A stretch of DNA of 64,000 bases from Quercus robur (GCF_932294415.1 NC_065536.1:31701354-31765353), one strand, 5' to 3'. Counted from the stretch's first letter, positions 46,895-58,499 are shown. Numbers and translations are program-made. The notes: generated by a model from the sequence alone, not told the origin.

Positions 46895-47400
46895 GAGGAT
46901 TACTACCAACCCCAGCCCAAAGAAAAATCCACTTTTAGAATCAAATTTGGTACAATTTAAATAAAACCCTATCTCGAATTCCTACCTATATATAGTCGAA
47001 CTTACAGATGTGATCTCACACTGTTCCAAACATCTTGGACTTATAATATGTGCTTTTTTGATCTTCTCTGCTATAATACAAGGAAGTTACCATTTCTTTA
47101 GCTTTGATCGCCAAGTCCAAAAAACCAAACTCTAGATTAACTTAAAGAACACTCAGAAGTGGTAATATTGAGGTTTAGGACTTCTTTTGGTGTGGTACTG
47201 CACAATCTCTCCAAAAACTTCCTTTTGATTAACTCTTATGCGCCCATATATATGTTTGCATCGGGGCATAAAATCCCACTTAAATAGCCGACTTAATGGG
47301 CTTGTTGAGAATAAGGATTCTCGATCAATCGATCAAGATGAAGTCAAGAAATTCGAGATTGCCTTGACTTAATCGGATGAAGTAATTATTGTTGTGAAAA
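46895..47400 (-). mobile_element. LTR-like remnant related to 39960-40790
   Basis: It shares many words in order with the LTR fossil at 39960-40790, including CACTTTTAGAAT-like, GATATTGAGGTTT, AACTCTTATG, GTTTGCAT, TCCCACTTAAA and GAGATTGCCTT. It is strongly diverged and has no coding interior. It is probably a solo or partial LTR, old. Confidence 0.45.
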
Positions 47401-47431
47401 TTTTTTTAAACAAGGACTTGACAAAGAATAA

Positions 47432-47589
47432 GGAAAATTATTAGGTACTCCTAGAGTACCATAAATGCGTACTCCCTCCTCTCACATGAATAGTGGGTTC
47501 CATCATAAATTTAATTAGTGGGACCCACTATTCATGTGAGAGGAGGGAGTATGCATTTATGGTACTCCGGGAGTACACAATAATTTCCC
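47432..47589. mobile_element. Mutator-type foldback miniature element, copy 2
   Basis: A 158-bp near-palindrome: the left arm reads GGAAAATTATTAGGTACTCC, then CTCCCTCCTCTCACATGAAT and AGTGGG. The right arm inverts it as GGGAAATTATTGTGTACTCC, then CTCCCTCCTCTCACATGAAT and AGTGGG. The arms are about 70 bp with a short central TAAATTTAAT loop. The flanks AAAGAATAA (47423-47431) and AAAGAGTAA (47590-47598) are a 9-bp duplication with one change, as for Mutator-like elements. Confidence 0.8.
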
Positions 47590-48027
47590 AAAGAGTAATT
47601 GGATATGTAAGAACTTTACTAATAAATTTACCTTTAGAAAATCCTAATTAATAATGTAAAACAAAAATAAAAACTAGTAGTTCATTGAACTTTTCCTTCT
47701 ACTGCGATGTAGTTTCAAATTCAATCCATAGTTTCTCATTTTAGTTAGTCAACGGCACTCGTCATATTTTTAACAAAATACAAATATAAGAGAAATTTGC
47801 AACATAAGTCTTCCTTAAAAATGGCATAGGGAAATAAACCAAAAACAGAAAAGAGAGAAGAGAATTCCTGCAAAAACTGAGGAAACAACTAGCTCCACTT
47901 CATTAAATTTTTATATTTTTTTAGAGGGTTTCAACCTATGGTAACTTAAAATAGAAAGAATAAATTAATTAACTATTATAATTTTATTTTTTGGATTTGA
48001 TTTTTAAGAGTTCGAATCCAGTAAAGA

Positions 48028-48275
48028 TAAGGTGTAAAACTCATGTTTTACACTATCCAATAAGAGGTTGTCACATCAGCATTTTACTTAAAATTCAATA
48101 TATCCTACCACTCTTAATAACATCTCAATAAACTCTCAATTTGGTTAGATTTATATATGGGTATTATAATTGATTGAGTGTGGTTATGTTTATTCTTAAA
48201 TATGTGATAATATGATATGACATATTAGAATTAGAAAAGTAAAACATAAGTTTTACACCACGTACTTACAAAATT
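48028..48275. mobile_element. Miniature inverted-repeat element
   Basis: The left arm GGTGTAAAACTCATGTTTTA and the right arm, inverted, GGTGTAAAACTTATGTTTTA differ at one base and extend less well for about 50 bp. The core is AT-rich and non-coding. The target duplication is unclear. Confidence 0.6.
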
Positions 48276-48754
48276 TAATCTTTAATTTTAAATGATACAA
48301 ATTTAGAGTTGTAGTATTTAATATGACTAAAGGAGTAATGAAATGAATATATATTAAGTAGTGAAACAGAAATGATGCTTAATTTGCTCCCACAAAACTA
48401 GCTTTGATTTCCTCAGCATGCAAGCTTGTCCCCAATGCAAAAGCGCGTCAACCATGACATCATAACAACCTTGACAAAGTCTTAACATGTTAGAACTTAG
48501 AAGTCCAAATAAATTTCTAACAAGAATAAAATTGGAAAACCAATAGTACAGCACATCATTGATCATCCTCAATAAACAAGTATAGCTTATTTGGGCCGGC
48601 AATATTAGTGTTTTTTTTTTTTTTTTTTTTGTTGGGTTATTTATTTATAATAGTAAGGCAAGCACGTTCAATTTCAGGCTGTCATGATGTGAGGAGCAAA
48701 TATAGTTCAAAGTCACAAGCTTCTGGGGGAAACAATAGAGAAGAAACAAAATAA

Positions 48755-49915
48755 ATGAGGCTGTGGAAAAAGGCAGCCGGAGCTTTGAAAGATAGGAATA
48801 GCATATTGATCGCAAGCATATCAAGGAGGTCAGCATATCGCAACCCTGATCTTGAAGCAGTGATCATCAAGGCCACAAGCCATGATGAATCCTACCTTGA
48901 TTACAAGAACTCTCAAAGGGTCTTTCAATGGGTACGTACCTCTCCCATTTATGTGAAACCCTTAATGTGGGGGTTGTCTATGCGTATGGAAAAGACTCGG
49001 AATTGGGTTGTGGCCTTAAAGGGTTTAATGCTCATGCATGGCATTTTCCATTGCAAAACCCCAGGCGTACAAATGATTGGCAGGTTACCATTTGATCTAT
49101 CAAGTTTCTCTGATGCTCATTCCAAACAAGACAAGGCAGAGGGTTACAATGTTTTCATTCGTGCTTATTTTCTATTTCTGGACCAAAAGTCTGCTTTCTT
49201 AGCGGCAGAGATGAAGGTACAAAGAGGACTACGTTTGAAACAAATGGAGGAACCGCTGGTGGATGAGCTTACAAGGTTACAGAAATGGCAATCTTTGCTT
49301 GACATGCTGCTTCAAATCAAGCCACCGGCTGAGACTATGATTGTGACTCTCATTCTTGAAGCTATGGAATGTGCAATCGTGGAGATTTACGATGTTTACA
49401 GCAGGTTTTGCAGTGGGATGGCGCATGCTTTGTTAAGGATATACGAGGATGGCGGGAAGGTTGAAGCATCAATGGCGCTTAGAATTCTTCAAAAGGCAAG
49501 AGAGCAAAGTGGAGAACTCACTCGGCATTTTGAATTTTGCAAGGACATTGGTGTTCTTAATGCAACCGAGTTCCCAAAGGTCGAGCAAGTCCCGGAAGAA
49601 GATATTAAAGATCTTGAGAGAATAATTGATGGGGTTCCCAAGAGGAAGAGCATAGATGGAATGGTCATGCCACATGAGGACAAGGCCATTGTGGTGAAAG
49701 GAAATGGTGACATTGTTGAACAAAGGGAGTCAAAGAGAATTTTGAGGACAATAATTACAGATAAATGGGAGGTTTTTGAAGACAATTTAATGTCTGATTG
49801 GGGAGGGAGTTCCTCTGATGTTAGAAGCACTACTACTACAGCCTCTTCAAATGCATTAGTAACGTTTGTACCTGCTTCTTCTAATCAAGACATTCCTGAT
49901 TTAATTAATGTATAG
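48755..49915 (+). CDS. ANTH-domain clathrin assembly protein (PICALM/AP180 type)
   Basis: An intronless 386-aa adaptor of plant endocytosis, of the group that includes Arabidopsis At1g25240. ANTH proteins bind PtdIns(4,5)P2 at the plasma membrane and recruit clathrin and cargo. The N-terminal ANTH part spans about residues 1-280. It shows KKAAGALKDRNSIL, AYRNPDLEAVIIKATSHDE (K39 and H43 in the lipid-binding KAT-H patch), TRNWVVALKGLMLMHGIFHC and YFLFLDQKS. The helical half follows (LQKWQSLLDMLLQIKP, EAMECAIVEIYDVYSRFCSG). The tail is short and Ser/Thr-rich (SDWGGSSSDVRSTTTTASSN) and I see no NPF or DPF repeats, unlike longer family members. The start is the first ATG and gives the usual M-R-L-W-K-K-A-A-G-A opening. 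No introns or breaks; single-exon structure is common in this subgroup. Confidence 0.95.
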   Translation: MRLWKKAAGALKDRNSILIASISRRSAYRNPDLEAVIIKATSHDESYLDYKNSQRVFQWVRTSPIYVKPLMWGLSMRMEKTRNWVVALKGLMLMHGIFHCKTPGVQMIGRLPFDLSSFSDAHSKQDKAEGYNVFIRAYFLFLDQKSAFLAAEMKVQRGLRLKQMEEPLVDELTRLQKWQSLLDMLLQIKPPAETMIVTLILEAMECAIVEIYDVYSRFCSGMAHALLRIYEDGGKVEASMALRILQKAREQSGELTRHFEFCKDIGVLNATEFPKVEQVPEEDIKDLERIIDGVPKRKSIDGMVMPHEDKAIVVKGNGDIVEQRESKRILRTIITDKWEVFEDNLMSDWGGSSSDVRSTTTTASSNALVTFVPASSNQDIPDLINV

Positions 49916-50239
49916 AACTTGATATCATGAGATCTGCTTTCCCTTTCAGGATACATGAGATTTGTCAATATTTGATCATTCATTCATTATCGTGGAAAGA
50001 GAATTTCGTCAAAATTTTCGGTTTTTCCTTTTAAAAAAAATAAAATAAAAAATTCAAGTTGTTTCATATCATTATTATCATAGCAATGCTATACGTAGGA
50101 AAAGATTTTATTTAATGTTCATAAGCTACATGAATATCTACGTGTTCAACTTTAGAGTCTCTATCTTGTTGTAAACATTGTATTCAAAGGAAAAAAAATG
50201 ACATATCTAATGTTTTTTGTGTCTCATTCTAAAACCATA

Positions 50240-51830
50240 ATGCCCTTAGATATTGTACAGAGTGATGTTTGGGGCCTTGCTTCTGTTATGTCTTTGAATG
50301 ATATTTAGTACTGTTAGAGATATATTAGCTGATCATTAGCATTGATACACAATTTTGAATATGCTAGTATGGATGCGGAAGCGGAAGCATGTGGTTCAGT
50401 CTAACGGCTTACATCTACGAAGGAAATCCTGAAGGGCTACATCAATAATATATTAAAGTGTAGTACAAATCTTATGTTACAATGAACCATAACATGGGTA
50501 TATATAGTAGATTAAACTTTAGACGAATAAACTTCTAGTACAAGAAGGAGACTTGACTTGCACACAAAGTAGAATTAGACTTGGACCTATGCCAATGGAT
50601 TAATATATCTCTAACAAGTACTATATATGTCATTTTGTAGATGATTATACAACGTTTTACTTGGTTCCTTCTTTTAAAAAGAAAAACCCTAGTTCTTTTC
50701 TCCTTTATACATTGTAAGAATGTTATGCTATATTTGGAAAATCTACTTGTTAATGATGTCAAAATCTTATGTGAAAATTGTGGAGGTGAATACACCAATA
50801 TAGATTTTCAAAATTTGTGTTCTTTCAACAATGTACACACTCATCTCACACCAACCAGCAAAATGGAATGGCTAAAAGAAACATCGACATATTGTGGACG
50901 GTGCAGATATACACTTATCCCTCAATCATCGTCCTTACCTCTTCATTTTTGGCACTATGCCTTTTTAACAGTTTGTTTTCCTCGTAAATCATCTATCTTC
51001 TCATAGTCATTAGTATATTTCTCCTTGGCAAAAGTTATATGGCAACTATCCCCGATTGTCTTAACTTTAAGTCTTTTGAGTGCACATTTTTTCGATTCCT
51101 TATCCTAGTCACAAACTTGATCTTCATTCAACTGAAAGTGTGTAACTTGGTTACCAATGTTTTGATCCTCAATCTAATCGTTTTTATGCTTCACGGAATA
51201 TGTTGTATTTGATGAAACCACTTTCCCCTTTAAATAATCATCAACAGCTTCTCCTTGATCCTCATATCTTCATCTTCAAGCTCTTGACTTTGTTGCATCA
51301 CTTTCAGACTCATCCATAATTATCTTTTACACAATAACTAGGAATGTTCCTTCTACAATTGATTCTTTTATCTCTTATTCTCTTATATTGCGTCTACATT
51401 TGAAGTTAAAGATGTGGGTCTTCTATGAAACTTTTTAGGACTTCAAATTGACAATAAAATTCTTGAGGTTCTTTTTCCATCAGTGTAATTATGCTTTCAC
51501 AGATGTTGATTGGGATGGGGATCCTTCTGATTGTAGCTCCACTACTGATTTCGTTATTTTCTTTGGACCCAATCCTATAATCTAGATGTCCAAGAAACAG
51601 AGTATTGTATCATGATTCTCTCTACAAAAGCTAAATACAGCTCTTTAACAATGTGTGTTGTTGAATTGGTTTGGCTTTGCATGGTTCTCCTTGACTTGAG
51701 CTTTTGTCTCCCCTTTATTCTTACTCTATGGTGTAATTAATAATAGTAGTGCATTTTATCTTGCTTCAAAATCGGTCTTTCATGTCCATACTAAGAACAT
51801 TGAAGTGGACTTCAACTTGATTCTCAAAAA
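50240..51830 (+). mobile_element. copia-type LTR-retrotransposon fossil (integrase to RNase H)
   Basis: In order on the plus strand are pieces of integrase (QSDVWGLA-like, then DDYTTF and FLLLKRKTLVLFSFIHCKNV, then CGGEYTN) and, near 51570-51800, an RNase H-like tail (STKAKYSSL, VVELVWL, then LASKSVFHVHTKNIEVDF). The reverse transcriptase is mostly gone. The copy has many breaks and is clearly old. A solo LTR from another family is inserted in its integrase part at 50312-50626. Confidence 0.75.
50312..50626. mobile_element. Solo LTR with 5-bp target duplication
   Basis: The 315-bp unit starts TGTTAGAGATATATTA and ends TAATATATCTCTAACA, a perfect 16-bp inverted terminus. AGTAC flanks it on both sides (50307-50311 and 50627-50631). 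TG...CA ends with a 5-bp duplication and no interior are the marks of a solo LTR left by recombination. The ends look like a copia-type family. The perfect duplication suggests it is younger than the element it landed in. Confidence 0.88.
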
Positions 51831-51834
51831 AAGA

Positions 51835-53684
51835 ATAAGAAAAAAAAAGTGGACTCCAACTTTAATAGAGAATGGGTTGTTTGTGATGTCACAAAAGTCT
51901 GAAGAAAGCACACACAATGTCCTCTTTGATGAAACAGAAACTAAACTGTTAGTTTCTAGTAGTAAACCTCGAATCCACGAGGGATTTCCCTGAATCCACA
52001 AGGAGATAAAAACTAGACTTTTTCGATTCCTTACGCGTAATTTGACAAAACGTCTATATTTATTTATAATAGTCTAATTTGCCACTAATGGCTACAAAAC
52101 ATATAAATATTAAGAAAAATATCTAAAATCCTAATTCTCATTAATTACGCAATTAGGTGACAAAATACCGAAATTTACCCAAACTGGCAAGATTGAGTTA
52201 AATGTAGAATCATAAACTACTAATCTTAAGGGTTGTCCCAAAATAAGCGGGACCTTATTCTGACTTTTGAGCAAAAAGTTATTAAAGAAATTAATATTAC
52301 TATAAACAGCAAAATCATAGTTTTCGGGACCTAAATGAAGGAATTCGCCATTTTTAGGGGGTACATTGTGGCAAACCTATGATTATTACTCAGAAGACCG
52401 TTTCACTTCAGCCTGCCAAATTTTATGTGATTCCAACTCCGAGGCACATGATTTCTTCTAGTACCTTTTTGCCTTGTGTGTTGATTTTAAGCGCGCATGA
52501 GAGTCCAGGAAGGCCATGGCGGTCTGTTCTACATCAGTTTAAAATGACTTATAGCTCCAGTTCATCTCCACAAAAGACTAGCTAGCATACTAAACAAGTG
52601 TCTAGCTTTGTCCGGATTTCTTCGACTTTGATACAAGCTCATGCTTTCTCCATGAACCATTCTTTTGTAGGAGGATGTTAGAGTATTTGCAGTAGTTATA
52701 CCCTTAAAGTTTGGTTAATTGTCATTCTAGTACTTTAAGTTTCAATTTTTTTTTATTTGGTCCTTTAAGTTCATATTTATTGTCAAATGTGGTCATTTCA
52801 TGACTTTCGTCCATTCTGTTAAAAAACTGCCATGAAACCTCTTTAAAATGACATAATTTCAAAATTTTCCTAATATTTTATCAAAATAATTTGCATACAT
52901 TTTTAATAAATGAAAAATAATTTTTTAATGAAATCTCTCTCTCTCTCTCTCTCAAATGCCCTAAGAAAGTGTCTGCCACCAGTTGAATTTTTCTCTCTTT
53001 GTCGCAATTGCCCTTTAAGGCTCACTGCAACCTATCTTGACTTGCCATAACCCATTACGAGTCACTGACTGTTTCCGCTTGGGTTTACTCAACGTTTGCT
53101 AGTATTTATTGGGCAATTTTGCTTATTGTTGGGGGGTCACAATTCGGCTCCGTATGACTGCTCTAAAAACAGGCTCACAAGAGGTGATACTAAATGCTAT
53201 AAAAAACTTGAATGTATCTTCCTCATTACCAATTGGATTTTCGGTATAGTAGTACATCTCATAGTCCAAAAAGTGATATTAAAGTCAAGGTAATGGGTTC
53301 GCGATACGAGTGCGTCATCGTGAGGTAGGGATCACAATTTAGCTTCCTATGACTGTTATAAAAACAAGCTTAAGGTGTGTGATGTTGGATTCCATAAAAA
53401 ACTTACGAATCTAGAGGTGGGTCTTCTTCCTTGTATAGATTGAAGTTGATTTCGATGGGAACACCTTCTAAGTTTAGTAGTAAAAGGAGTGTTTAAACTT
53501 CCATGCTCCCAACCCAAACAAAAGCTAGGCATGTGACAACGGCCGCATGTTTCTAAAGTTTTCACCCTATAAATGTGCACGACCTTCTTAAAAACTATCA
53601 ATTATCCTCAAGAAAATTACATCAAATTGCCTAGGTCCAAATCATAGTCAAATTGTCCAAAATTAAATATTATAAATTATAGTT

Positions 53685-53722
<38 letters not shown>

Positions 53723-53725
53723 TTA
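51835..53725. other. Intergenic stretch, no gene seen
   Basis: No gene recognised. Around 52685-52840 the wording (TTTAAGTTT, TTTGGTCCTTTAAGTT, CCATTCTGTTA) resembles one arm of a Mutator-like inverted-repeat family, but no partner arm was found. The stretches near 53132 and 53331 are diverged copies about 199 bp apart (TCACAATT, CTATGACTG, TAAAAACA, CATAAAAAACTT). A TA repeat lies at about 53688-53710. Confidence 0.45.
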
Positions 53726-55629
53726 TATGTAAGGAAAAATTACACTACACCACCCTAAACCATACCCCATATTATACTTTGCATCCTAAACTGTGACCCT
53801 CGTTACACTTTGTGCCCCGCCGTTAATTTTACTATTAAGTTATATGGAACTATGAAGCACATGACTTGCACATGCATTGCTTAAGTGACACAAAATTAAA
53901 AGACCAAAAACCCCCCTCTTCCCAATCAATTAAAAAGTTTGTTTGTTTGTTTTTGTTTTTGTTTTTTTCTTTTTCTTTTTCTTGTGTGTATTAGACTATT
54001 AGACATGGAAAACGGGGGGGTCGGGTTGGGTCGAGTCGGGTCAAATGGGTTGCGGTTCAAAAACAAGTCATTTTAAGCGGGTTAAAAATATGTTCGGGTC
54101 AATTGGGTTGCGGGTCGGGTGAAGTCGGGTTGACTCGTATTTTTCACATGATTTTTTTTTTTTTTTTGGGTGAAGAAAATAACATGTATTTGTCATTTGG
54201 AAAGTCATGCAATAAATTACTTAATGTAAAATACATTATTTTGAATTCACCACTTATATCAAGAATGAACTCAGTTAAACTATCAATACTTATTCAATAA
54301 TTTTAAAATTATACAAATCCCAACATTGCTAAGTAAAACAAAATAATGCAAGATAAGTAAAACAAATACACAAGTTTTATTTCCACACAATATCAACATC
54401 CCAAAATATAAAACAAAATTACAAATGATTTATTTGATAACTCATTTGACAAAGAATAAAAACATATAAGAAATTTAAAATTTTGAAAAAAAAATATTAT
54501 AATTTATTATCAATTATGGTTGGCACTCTATTTCAATTTGAAAATATACATTAAAGTTTGATTGTTTACTTATTTATATATGGTCTCTTTTATGAATATC
54601 ATATCATTGTTAAGTAACACACACTCTAAGAAATATAATAATTTATTTTGAAAAGCCATTTATTTTGGACAGAAATTGTTAAAAAAATAGGTCTAAGCAT
54701 TCATAATTTATGCTAATTTGATATTTTGGCTTCACTATTTTCACATTTATGAATGTTTCTCACACATGTCTACAATTTTAGAATCTATTGAAAGATCGAA
54801 TTTGTGCTAAAACACAAGAGCTTGTGTTCGGGGGCCTTTTTTGGATGCCCAGCCATGTGTGGTCCGTTGGAGGGATGACCTTACTAGGCCCAGGTTTTTT
54901 TTGGGGAGTTGCGTCCGGAACTCAATATTGGGCCACGTGGTCCAATGGCTACCGGCGTATTTTTTAAGCCTATAAAATAATTAAAACCAAAGTCTAAGAA
55001 TCGCGATAATAGTCGAATAAATATGTAATATGCGTTTGATATAATTGTTTTGATTAGTAGTTTGTAATAGTAGTCGAAATAAAGTAGTATTTATTTAGAG
55101 GTAAAGTAATCATATACTCAATGATGTAAATTTAAAGATATGGAAGCAAAGTCACTTATCTTTGTATGGTTTATAGCCCAGCTGTGTAGCATCAGTGAGC
55201 TGATAGGATTCCAGCAGAATGCCAGCGGTAAAGGCTAGTTTATCATGCATTTAAATGAATTTAAGCCTTGGTTAATAGTTGTAATAGCAGTTGGAATAAG
55301 GTAATATGTATTTAAATGTGAAGTAATCATATACTCAATAATTTAAATTTAAAGATAAGGAAGCAAGGTCACTTATCTCTGATGGTTTGCAGCCCAGCTA
55401 TACAGCTTCTGTGAGCTTATGGGATTCCAGCATAATGACCCCAATGGTAGAGAGACAGTTTGCTATGATAACTTCAAGATTGAGGGGGGAAAATGGGTGC
55501 AACTGGAGGGAGAGAGAGTATGTCCAGTTGTGTGTAGGGGTTGGTTAAGCTTGCTCCTCTTATCATGCACTTAAATGAGTTTTCCCCTTGACAATGCTCT
55601 TTTAGTTGTTGTGAAGTTATGAATAGTGT

Positions 55630-55855
55630 TGCCTTTCATGAGAAGGGCTTTTGCATGGAGTATTTGTGTCTTCTAAGAGAAGGGCTTTATGTAAGAAGTA
55701 GTTATGCCTTCTAAGAGAAGGGCTTTTGTAAGAAATAGTTGTGCCTTCTAAGGGAAGGGCTTTGATATGAGATCTTGGTGCCTTCTAGGAGAAGGGTTTT
55801 GGTAATAGAAGTTCATGCCTTCCATGAGAAGGGCTTTTAATATAAGTGTTTGATA
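55630..55855 (+). repeat. Minisatellite, 37-bp unit
   Basis: Six units share TGCCTTCTAAGAGAAGGG, then CTTTTGTAAGAAATAGTTG, with spacings of 37-38 bp (55630, 55667, 55705 and on). Units drift towards the right end. Confidence 0.85.
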
Positions 55856-56641
55856 TCTCTTGAGAAGGTGGAGATATATAGTAAAAGATATAGATGTTTT
55901 GTGGGATATAGTATTTGTGATATGTATGATATATGGAAGTATGAGAGATATGGAGGTTTAAAGATAGTAAAAATGTGAGATTATAACTGTTGAAGAAGTT
56001 GTAGAGATTGCTTTCCAAGAGGATAAATTTTGTAAGAGAAGAGTATGGAGATGTGTTTAGATATTTGGAGATAGGAGCAGTAAGATAGATGTATTTTTTG
56101 GATATGGAGAGTGAGAGAATGAGTACAAGAGAGTAATGATGTTGTAGTGTGTTTAGCAAAGCTGCTGGGATTTACTGTTGGAGGATGTATGAGAGCTTAT
56201 GAAGGCATTTATGAGCTAAGGGCTGAAGAGTTTAGTTCCTAATTTGGAAACTAAAAACTCAGAAGCTCAGTACTTCATTAAGAGCTTCAGTAGATAATTA
56301 GAGTGAGGAAGAAGTTTATAAGAGAGTTTCCCCCCATTGGTGTCCCCCCTTTGAGGTGTTGATGAAGGGTTCCTTTTAGAGTTGAGCTTAAAGGGGTATT
56401 TTAGCAAAGAATATCAGCCAAAATATGTTCCAACTAGCAATGAATCTTCAGAAAATCCATCTTAAGATTTGGCCAAAAATGGTATGTTTAGTTTTAAGAT
56501 ATTCTTGCTATTTCGGGTAAGAGTTGTTTGGGAAAAAGTAACAGAAAAGGAAGGTATTTTAGCAAGAGAAATGTAGTTTCAATAGTTGGTTTTGGTTTTA
56601 GCCAAATGTGGAAAAATTAGTAATGCTCAGACTGCTGGGTC

Positions 56642-56845
56642 AGCTGTCACAGCTGTTCTGAAAAGGCTGTTCCAGCTGTTAGGAAAAGCTGTGATAGCTA
56701 TCATGAAAAGCTGTCCCAGCTATCAGGAAAAGCTGTGACAGCTATCATGAAAAGCTGTCCCAGCTGTCAGGAAAAACTATGACAGCTATCATGGAAAAGC
56801 TGTCCCAGCTGTCAGGAAAAGCTGTCCCAGCTGTCAGGAAAAGTT
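56642..56845 (+). repeat. Minisatellite, 22-bp unit arranged as 44-bp dimers
   Basis: Nine units of GCTGTCCCAGCTGTCAGG-AAAA. In the middle they alternate with the variant GCTGTGACAGCTATCATG-AAAA, giving a 44-bp higher-order period. Each unit holds the palindrome CAGCTG or the near-palindrome CAGCTA. Confidence 0.9.
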
Positions 56846-57266
56846 GTTTGCTTTAGGCAGAAGCCAAGGAGGTCAAATGGGTGCTTTCAAACTGCTAGAG
56901 AGGACATTCAACATTTATTTGATGGATTTGGCTGAAAAATGGTAAGATCTCTTTGAAAGGTATCTTGCTATTTTGGGTATAATAGCTAATTGCTGGGATT
57001 TAAGCATTAAATGACTGATGATATCACTTCCAGCCAAGTGTCAAGTGCTAAATGCACTGCTGAGGTTCAACTGGAAATATTTCCTTTTCGGGTGTTTGTG
57101 TTTTTGGTCCAAGGTTCCATTACAATACATTTCTAGTAAGTAATAGAAGGATTGGTTGAAGGTTAAGGAAGTTTTAGAGATTTGGTCAAGGTCTCATTGT
57201 GTTGTGACATAATCTTGGTGAGCAAGAAGAGTATTTAATGCTCTGCTCTGGCAGCTGATAGAGACA

Positions 57267-57934
57267 TATATGGTCTGATTGTGGTAGACAGCAGCTAGGT
57301 ATAAAAGATATCATGAATATTTTGTACATAGTTGGAGATAAAAGATAGCCAATCCGATTAGGCCTTGTGTTTGAGTTGGATTTTAGCTGAAAGTAGTAAT
57401 GAGATTTATGTAGAATAAAATAATGAAGTTTCTAAATTTGTATAGCAATAGCTGGGGATTGAATGAGCAGTTATCTTACCAGCAGTTAGATGGTTGGGGA
57501 TATTGAGCATTTGTCACATGATGAATATTAAGCTTTAGAAAAAAGAGCAATGGGGAATTCTATCATTTTAAGTGCTATGTGATAAAAGATGCTTACCACG
57601 TATATGGTCTGATTTTGGTAGACAGCAGCTAGGTATAAAAGATATCATGAATATTTTGTACATAGTTGGAGATAAAAGATAGCCAATCAGATTAGGCTTT
57701 GTGTTTGAGTTGGATTTTAGTTGAAAGTAGTAATGAGATTTATGTAGAATAAAATAATGAAGTTTCTAAATTTGTATAGGAATAGCTGGGGATTGAATGA
57801 ACAGTTATCTTCCCAGCAGTTAGATGGTTGAGGATATTGAGCATTTGTCACGTGATGAATATTAAGCTTTAGAAAAAAGAGCAATGGGGAATTCTATCAT
57901 TTTAAGTGCTATGTGATAAAAGAAACTTACCATA
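57267..57934 (+). repeat. 334-bp tandem duplication
   Basis: Units run 57267-57600 and 57601-57934 at an offset of 334 bp from start to end. I count about a dozen substitutions (near 96-97% identity) and no indel. Both begin TATATGGTCTGATT and end near GATAAAAGA..CTTACCA. Confidence 0.92.
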
Positions 57935-58499
57935 CGCTACCCACTACACACGGACTCGTAAGAGTTTAGAGAGTTGGAGAAGACACGCCAAGCAACATGT
58001 TTCTTTTATCAACTTTGAATCGTTGGAGCTTTACTGAATATACCTTTTGGCCCTCCAAACCACAACTCCCAAAGTTTCCCCAAAGAGACTTATGAGCTTG
58101 GATCATAAGCCAAAGATGAGATGACGTACCTCGGGTTTTGTTGTCATTTTGTGTAAATATGGGCTCTTGTTGAAGAAGCCGCTTGCCATGAGTGGAAGAG
58201 AGGTAATATGGGCCGTGAGTTTTGATTCATTGCTTAAGCCCAATCCATAAGTTGATGTCGATGATATCATGGGTTATGATCCCAATTGATGAAAAGGAAA
58301 TGTGGGCCATGAATTCGCCTCTTGAAATAAGGATCTCAAGGGCCATGTGAGCCCAATCCATGTAGTTGAATAAAATATGAGCTTATTTTGGGCTTTAAAG
58401 AGATTTACCCGAAAAAACCAATAATATGTTGATGTGGCATGGGGTGCCAATGAAGTAATGCCACGTGGGCCGAAAAAACAGTCCTCAACAGCTTGTTCA

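Larger units (their letters stand above)
54825..58490. mobile_element. 3.7-kb LTR-type unit with 5-bp target duplication
   Basis: The unit starts TGTTCGGGGGCC and ends GTCCTCAACA, so it has TG...CA ends with a TGTT/AACA inversion. GCTTG flanks it on both sides (54820-54824 and 58491-58495). The start does not recur at the right end, so this is one long LTR (a solo LTR) or a non-autonomous LTR-like unit, not a full element with two LTRs. It carries two minisatellites and a 334-bp tandem duplication and no recognisable gag or pol. The family is unknown. Confidence 0.65.

Noticed and set aside
55785-56159. A 124-codon minus-strand frame rich in Ile, Tyr and Ser
   Set aside because: It lies in low-complexity purine-rich DNA partly inside the 37-bp minisatellite; composition explains the openness.
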